Shown here: in pieces, positions 59,542 to 64,000 of the stretch
How positions within the stretch are numbered: position 1 is the first letter of the stretch
Layout: every line of letters starts with the position of its first letter
Assembly: GCA_003049485.1 (NCBI GenBank)
Contig: PYST01000149.1
Coordinates: 1 to 64,000 of the forward strand
DNA length: 64,000 bases
Direction of reading: 5' to 3'
Origin: Ophioceras dolichostomum
Taxonomy: Eukaryota > Ascomycota > Sordariomycetes > Magnaporthales > Ophioceraceae
Notes under the pieces: generated by a model
Seen by the model: the letters and a program-made list of their open reading frames with translations, nothing else
Told to the model about the DNA's origin: nothing
The model's database searches: none
Position numbers and translations under genes: made by a program

Positions 59542-61549
59542 ATGCATTCGACGACTCGCTTCATTATTCAGGCCCTCCTGGCCGCCTCAGCGACAGCCCA
59601 GAGGACACAGAGCATCTGGGGACAGTGTAGGTGACCGCCCTCCACCAGGCACCAGGATCTGTGAGGCCTCTAAGTATTCTGGAGACTAGAGGGATGAGGG
59701 ATGGAAGTTCAGAAGCTGACAAATACCTTGACCTGACCCGAAAAACAAGGCGGCGGATCTGGCTACACCGGCCTGACGCTGTGTCCCAGGACGGCGTACT
59801 GCAACTTCGGCAACCCGTGGTACTCGCAGTGCGTACCCGGCACGGCTGACGAACCCCTCCCCGGCGTGCCGGACTCGCCGATCGTCACCCAGACCTTCCA
59901 GACGATCGTGACCGTCGCCCCTCCCATCGGCGGCGTGCCCGACCCCATCATCGTAACGACCTACGTGACGTTCCTCACGCCGAGCGCCACCGCGACGCCC
60001 GTCGGCCCGGGATACACCATCATCGACGGCACGACGTTCACCATCATCCCCCGGAGCCCCGTGACCGAGTTCCTCGACGCGAGGGGTGCCGCTGCCGCTC
60101 CCGCCCCGACCCGCCAGCCCGAGGTGATCCTCATCCCCGTCAGGCCCCGCGAGGCCGAGCCGGACGTCGACCGTGCCCCCGTCTATGATACTGCCATCAC
60201 CGAGGATGCTGTTGAGGAGGTAGCTGTTGTTGAGGTGCGCAGTCCAGTGGCTGAGCCTGATGTGGACAAAGCGCCCGTTTTCGACTCACCCCTCACCGAC
60301 GCAGCGGAGGAAGAGGCCGCCATCGAGGCGCGCAGCCCCGCCCCTGAGCCTGACGTCGACCGTGCGCCTGTCTACGACACTCCGATCGAAGCGGTGGTTG
60401 ACAAGGAGGCGTCATCACTTGAAACTCGGGACGTCGACAGAGCGCCAGTGTACGACTCGCCCATCGTTGAAGCTATCGAGGTGGCGGCGGCCATCGAGGC
60501 ACGAAGCCCCGTCCCTGAGCCAGATGTGGACCGGGCTCCAGTTTACGACAGCCCTATCGAGGCCGTGGGGTTAGAGGAGGAGGGCGCAGTGGTCGAGGCC
60601 CGCGACGTCGACCGCGCCCCAGTCTATGACACGCCCATCGCCGCCGCCGACGCGGAAGACGAGGAGAAGAAGAAAGCCAAACGCGACGTAGACCGCGAGC
60701 CCGTCTACGACATCCCGATCGACGCCACAGGCCTGATCGAATCCCGCTCTGCCGATGTCGACCGTGCCCCCGTCTACGACACGCCCATCACCGACATCCA
60801 CGCCGCCTCGTCAGAGGCAGAGGCAGAGGCAGCAGAGGCACTAGAAGCAGTAGAAAAGCGCGACGTCGACCGCGCGCCCGTCTACGACGTGCCCCTCGAG
60901 AAGCCCCTCCCTGTCGCTCCCATCGCCTTCGTCCCCCCTTCAGCGGCACAAGCCCCGACGCCCACCGTGCTCGCCAAGGGCCAATACTGGATCCGGGCCG
61001 TGACGTCGCCCAACTACCACAAGTACCTCCAGACCAAGATCGCCAACACCGCCGACGTCGCCATCCTGGGCCCGTCCCGCACGGCGGGGCAGTTCAGCAT
61101 CCAGTCCGGCCAGCTCGTCGAGTTCACCGGAGACGGCAGCAACGCCCCGCCGCTGTACCTCCACGTCGAGAAACCCGCCGACCTGTCCGCGAACCCGCCG
61201 CAGCGGACGCTCGCGACGTGGTTCAACACGACCAAGAACGAGTTCGGGACTTTTTCGTGGCAGGGCGACACGCTGACGTGGACGGTGCCCGAGATCAAGA
61301 GGCAGAACGCCGCGGCGTGGCTGGTGTGTCGCGACCAGATGCTGTTTGTTAATACGGGGGCTTATGCTTATCAGACGCCGGCGGGTTGTTCGGATCATAC
61401 GGTGAGTTCTAAGTTTCTAAGCCTTTTTCTCTCTATCTCTTTCCCTCTCTGTACTGTGCAAGGACAGAAGCGTGAGACAAGATACGAAGGGTTAACAATC
61501 ACCCTTGCTGCAGATCCACTATTATAACGACGCCAAAGCCAACGACTGA
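59542..61549 (+). CDS. Secreted CBM1 protein with nine DVDRAPVYDTPI-type repeats
   Basis: Three exons, 59542-59626, 59750-61401 and 61514-61549 (introns 123 and 112 bp; GTAGGT..AAG and GTGAGT..CAG), 590 aa. Signal peptide 1-19. Residues about 24-59 are a fungal CBM1 (IWGQC, GGSGYTGLTLCPRTAYC, NPWYSQC) with four Cys and the aromatic face for cellulose/chitin binding; the first intron splits the codon of its first Cys. A Thr/Pro-rich spacer follows. From 167 to 411 nine boxes DVD[RK][AE]PV[YF]D-x-[PA][IL] recur every 23-36 residues, with acidic spacers and basic residues (R, AKR, EKR) just before the boxes. The C-terminal domain (about 440-590, YWIRAVTSPNYHKYLQTK, LFVNTGAYAYQTPAGCSDHT) is compact and ends in IHYYNDAKAND. 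The repeats suggest KEX2-type maturation into peptides, or a repetitive stalk between wall-binding and globular parts. No DUF3328/UstY-like gene lies in the window. Confidence 0.9.
60163..60897 (+). repeat. Nine DVD-box protein repeats
   Basis: Boxes of 36 nt start at 60163, 60259, 60352, 60430, 60523, 60604, 60685, 60754 and 60862. Protein is conserved while codons differ (GTCTATGATACT, GTCTACGACACG, GTTTACGACAGC for VYD plus the next residue), so the repeat has been kept by selection on the peptide and not by recent DNA duplication. Spacers differ in length and sequence but are acidic throughout. Confidence 0.9.
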
Positions 61550-62721
61550 AGGGATTGGCTTTTAGGGGCATGGAGCCGTGAATGTTGCACGGCTAAGATT
61601 CGATAACGGTGTCTACCTACCTACCTTACACGCCTGTCTACCATGTGAAGAGTTTTGTTCAACACTGTTGCGGGCAGTTGCTTCATTGGTTCGCAGCTTT
61701 GCTTCTACTCCCTTTCTTTCTCTTTCTCTTCCTTACGTCTTAGTTTTAGCGGACCAGAGTCTTGTAATGAAACAAAACGCAGTAATTCCCGTTCACTTGA
61801 CCTCTCATGTTCTGGTGCAACGTTCTGGTGCTTTCTCGAACAGAATAATCGGCACGTCTCAAGCTGCTGGGGGTGGCTTGTAATCGTCTCTCGTGTCCTT
61901 GGTGTCGTTGTCGAAAACAACACAGCATGGCTGGTAGTTAGGGCTGCCTGATGGTCCAGAACCCAGGCTATCCTGTTATCGCTAGTTAGTGGGGGGGGGA
62001 GGGACGGAGGTAGCAGGCTAAAGTAGCTCCTGCATGTGGCGGCCGGGACGGCGGGAAAGGGGGAGTCCGATGGGGAGGGAGGAAGCGGGATGTGGGAAAT
62101 GTCCGGCCGGGCGAAAGTGGCAACGCATCGGGCGAGATGATAGTAGCACTCGCCGACTTCTGTCAAGCTCCCCTAGCTCCCCTAAGTGTGTGCGTGCCAG
62201 CCAGGCTCGTTCAAGATGAGTACCTACGTCAGCAAGCTTATGGACAAGGCAGTCCGGTCTCTTGAGGCTCACCGCTAAGTGTCATAGCTATGCATTATGG
62301 GATATGGGTCAGGTACTGGCATCCACTCGTGGACGCACCTAAGCAAGTGAGCAGATCGAGTCCTTCTCTCCAGGCATCAAATTTGGGTCGAGTAGTATAG
62401 GAAACCTTGGCTTGAATTACTTATCGCCTTCTACCTATGCGCTGATGCATTAGCACTCGAGGGACTTCGCTGAGTAGAGATACTAGTAGACCGTGGCTAC
62501 CTAACCACCCCTAGTCTTTCCATAACTCTTCGCTGCTAGCCTATCGCTTTGTTCCTACCTATATTCTGTTCAGCTTTGTTCCGCCTGCTTTCCATGATTT
62601 ATCCCAGCGAGTGCAGAAAGGCTCCCGCTACTCGGTCGTTCATATCCTCCAAGTCCCTGAAACGCACGCCCTGCCTTTTGTATCACCCCAAACAGGGATC
62701 ACCCAGTGGCACCAGGCGGAG
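61550..62721. other. Intergenic between converging genes
   Basis: About 1.2 kb. CTACCTACCTACC lies at 61613-61625 and a G run at about 61990-61999. No gene recognised. Confidence 0.5.
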
Positions 62722-63849
62722 TCATGGCAGAGGCAGGGCTGGTCCATCTTCTGAAGTGCTCGGGACGGTCGGGACCTCAAAGGAGAGCAACTTGAACACC
62801 GTAATGGAGTCGATGGGCTCGACATTGAAAAACTGGCTGGAGCCAACGCCACCGTTTCCGCGAAACCTCCTCAAGTCATCTGCACCTTGGACCGAGTTTG
62901 GGATGTCGCGCCACGGCACCTCGTAGAACAGCACCCCGTTCCCCTCAAAAGTTTCGAATCGATATTGGCGTTCCTTCTCCTTCTTCGTCTTCCTCCCCTT
63001 CTCCTCCCTTACAATGGTTTTGGTGTTTTTGGTGTTATTCGTGTTGTCGCCGTCGTCGTTGCTGAGGCGTTGGTGGATGCCGGGAATGGCGATGAAGATC
63101 TCCTTGGGCCGCAGTCTCAGCAAAGAGAACAAAAACCGAAATGAACGCAGCTCAATCGATCCTCGCTCGAGTTCCGAAAGCTTTCGCATCGGATCCAAGG
63201 AGAGTCCCGTCGTGGGCGGGGGGCCATCCCAACCGACGAGGGCGAAGCGGTCGTGGCGGGGTGGGAAAATGATATTGAAATCCCGCAAGGCGACGAAGAG
63301 GAGACTGTTCCTAGCCAAGGCTTTCTTCACAGGAGGCTGCATATAGACTCGGAACTTGGGCTTAGCAGGGCCCTCGACGTTGTGCGGGCCGAACGTGAAC
63401 TGTTCCAGGCGGTTGGGCGGCGCCAGCCCCAGCGCGTCCTCAGAGAGGCGGCAGATAGACGCAATTGAGGCAGCCCGATCGAGCGTGCTGACGCTGAGCA
63501 CCTTGAGCGACGAGTTTGGTTCGGGGGGGTATTGGGCGAAGCGGTCGACAGGCAGGTCGCGCCTCGGAATTACGTAGTCCTCGTAGCGCCGTCCAAACCG
63601 GATTGGCCACATATCTCTAGACCATTTGCTGCGCGGTCGCTCGATCGCGTAGATGGATCTCTTTCCGTTTAGCCCGGCTGCCGCTAATCTCCAGATCTTC
63701 ACCTGAAGCTCCACTGGCAGTTCGCAAAATCGGGAGAATGTCTTGGCTGGCACGGCTCGGTCGGATGTGCTGGCGATTGACTCTGTGTTGGAGACAACGC
63801 CAGCGATGGAGTCAGACGACACCTCAACCGGAGCGATCGATGCCTCCAT
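62722..63849 (-). CDS. 2EXR domain protein
   Basis: A single exon, 375 aa. The motif FSRFCELPVELQVKIWRLAA (about 38-57) is the 2EXR signature (F-x-x-F-x-x-LP-x-E-x-R/Q-x-x-IW), found in many filamentous ascomycete proteins of unknown function, often in accessory regions. Later segments SLLFVALRDFNIIFPP and SFRFLFSLLRLRPKEIFIAI match the usual family pattern. A Lys/Glu/Asn-rich loop (GDNTNNTKNTKT, KGRKTKKEKERQ) is likely disordered. No TM or signal peptide. It converges with the CBM1 repeat gene. Confidence 0.85.
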   Translation of the reverse strand: MEASIAPVEVSSDSIAGVVSNTESIASTSDRAVPAKTFSRFCELPVELQVKIWRLAAAGLNGKRSIYAIERPRSKWSRDMWPIRFGRRYEDYVIPRRDLPVDRFAQYPPEPNSSLKVLSVSTLDRAASIASICRLSEDALGLAPPNRLEQFTFGPHNVEGPAKPKFRVYMQPPVKKALARNSLLFVALRDFNIIFPPRHDRFALVGWDGPPPTTGLSLDPMRKLSELERGSIELRSFRFLFSLLRLRPKEIFIAIPGIHQRLSNDDGDNTNNTKNTKTIVREEKGRKTKKEKERQYRFETFEGNGVLFYEVPWRDIPNSVQGADDLRRFRGNGGVGSSQFFNVEPIDSITVFKLLSFEVPTVPSTSEDGPALPLP

Positions 63850-64000
63850 GGTGGGAGGCGTGATACAGGCTTGACTGCGTACCAGTCGAGAAGAAGGTGC
63901 TGTCAGTATTCAACCTAAGTAAGTGCGCCTATTCGGAGGTAGATGGGTAGGTGGTAGGTACCTTAGGTAGTACCTAGTAATTAGTTCGACAGAACGGCGG
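63850..64000. other. Upstream of the 2EXR gene, TAGGTA-rich
   Basis: Positions 63944-63977 hold GGGTAGGTGGTAGGTACCTTAGGTAGTACCTAG, listed here as overlapping short words: GGTAGGT, GGTAGGTACC, TTAGGTAGTACC. Probably part of the 2EXR promoter. Confidence 0.5.

Overview
This is a filamentous ascomycete nuclear genome segment, most likely Sordariomycetes. The protein-coding genes are split by short introns (74-270 bp) with GT..AG borders and CTRAC-like branch sites. The window contains a HET-type NACHT/WD40 NLR, a 2EXR protein, a SUR7/PalI-like protein, ALG9, NAF1 and a CBM1 secreted protein. Intergenic DNA carries many TAGGTA/TACCTA runs. I saw no bacterial features, CRISPR arrays, rRNA or convincing tRNA. 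Exon borders were read by eye from splice signals, frame and family conservation.

Left part (1-20 kb): the end of a Gly-rich gene; a small secreted 4-Cys protein; a cytochrome P450 in three exons; a seven-exon NLR of about 1956 residues (SesB-like alpha/beta hydrolase, NACHT, WD40-like region, His/Ala-rich insert, C-terminal module); then an SDR with a replaced catalytic Lys and a zinc-independent MDR reductase.

Middle part (20-48 kb): an AN1-like zinc finger/APH kinase gene with a frameshift; a Ras-like protein that has lost its GTP-binding motifs; a second MDR reductase; a Pro/Gln-rich gene with an in-frame TAG; a four-TM SUR7/PalI-like protein; a possible broken gene beside a Pro-coding minisatellite; an FAD-linked oxidase; ALG9 and NAF1, divergent over a 412-bp promoter; a 4.6-kb gene-free stretch; and a single-pass membrane SH3 protein.

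Right part (48-64 kb): a metallophosphoesterase pseudogene with an in-frame TGA and a destroyed GHxH motif; an unknown conserved-looking 235-aa protein; a 70-aa protein with a cysteine-rich MGC N terminus; an NmrA-like NAD(P)-binding protein; the remains of an FMN-dependent 2-hydroxyacid dehydrogenase; and a 2EXR protein.

The most unusual gene is at 59542-61549. It is secreted, starts with a fungal CBM1 and then carries nine copies of a DVDRAPVYDTPI-type box, each preceded within a few residues by Arg or Lys-Arg. This layout recalls KEX2-processed repeat proteins and fungal RiPP (dikaritin) precursors. It ends in an intact globular domain.

The genes do not form one pathway. Housekeeping genes (ALG9, NAF1) sit among accessory genes, and several accessory genes are broken (APH, Pro/Gln-rich gene, phosphoesterase, FMN dehydrogenase), which suggests a region of ongoing gene decay.
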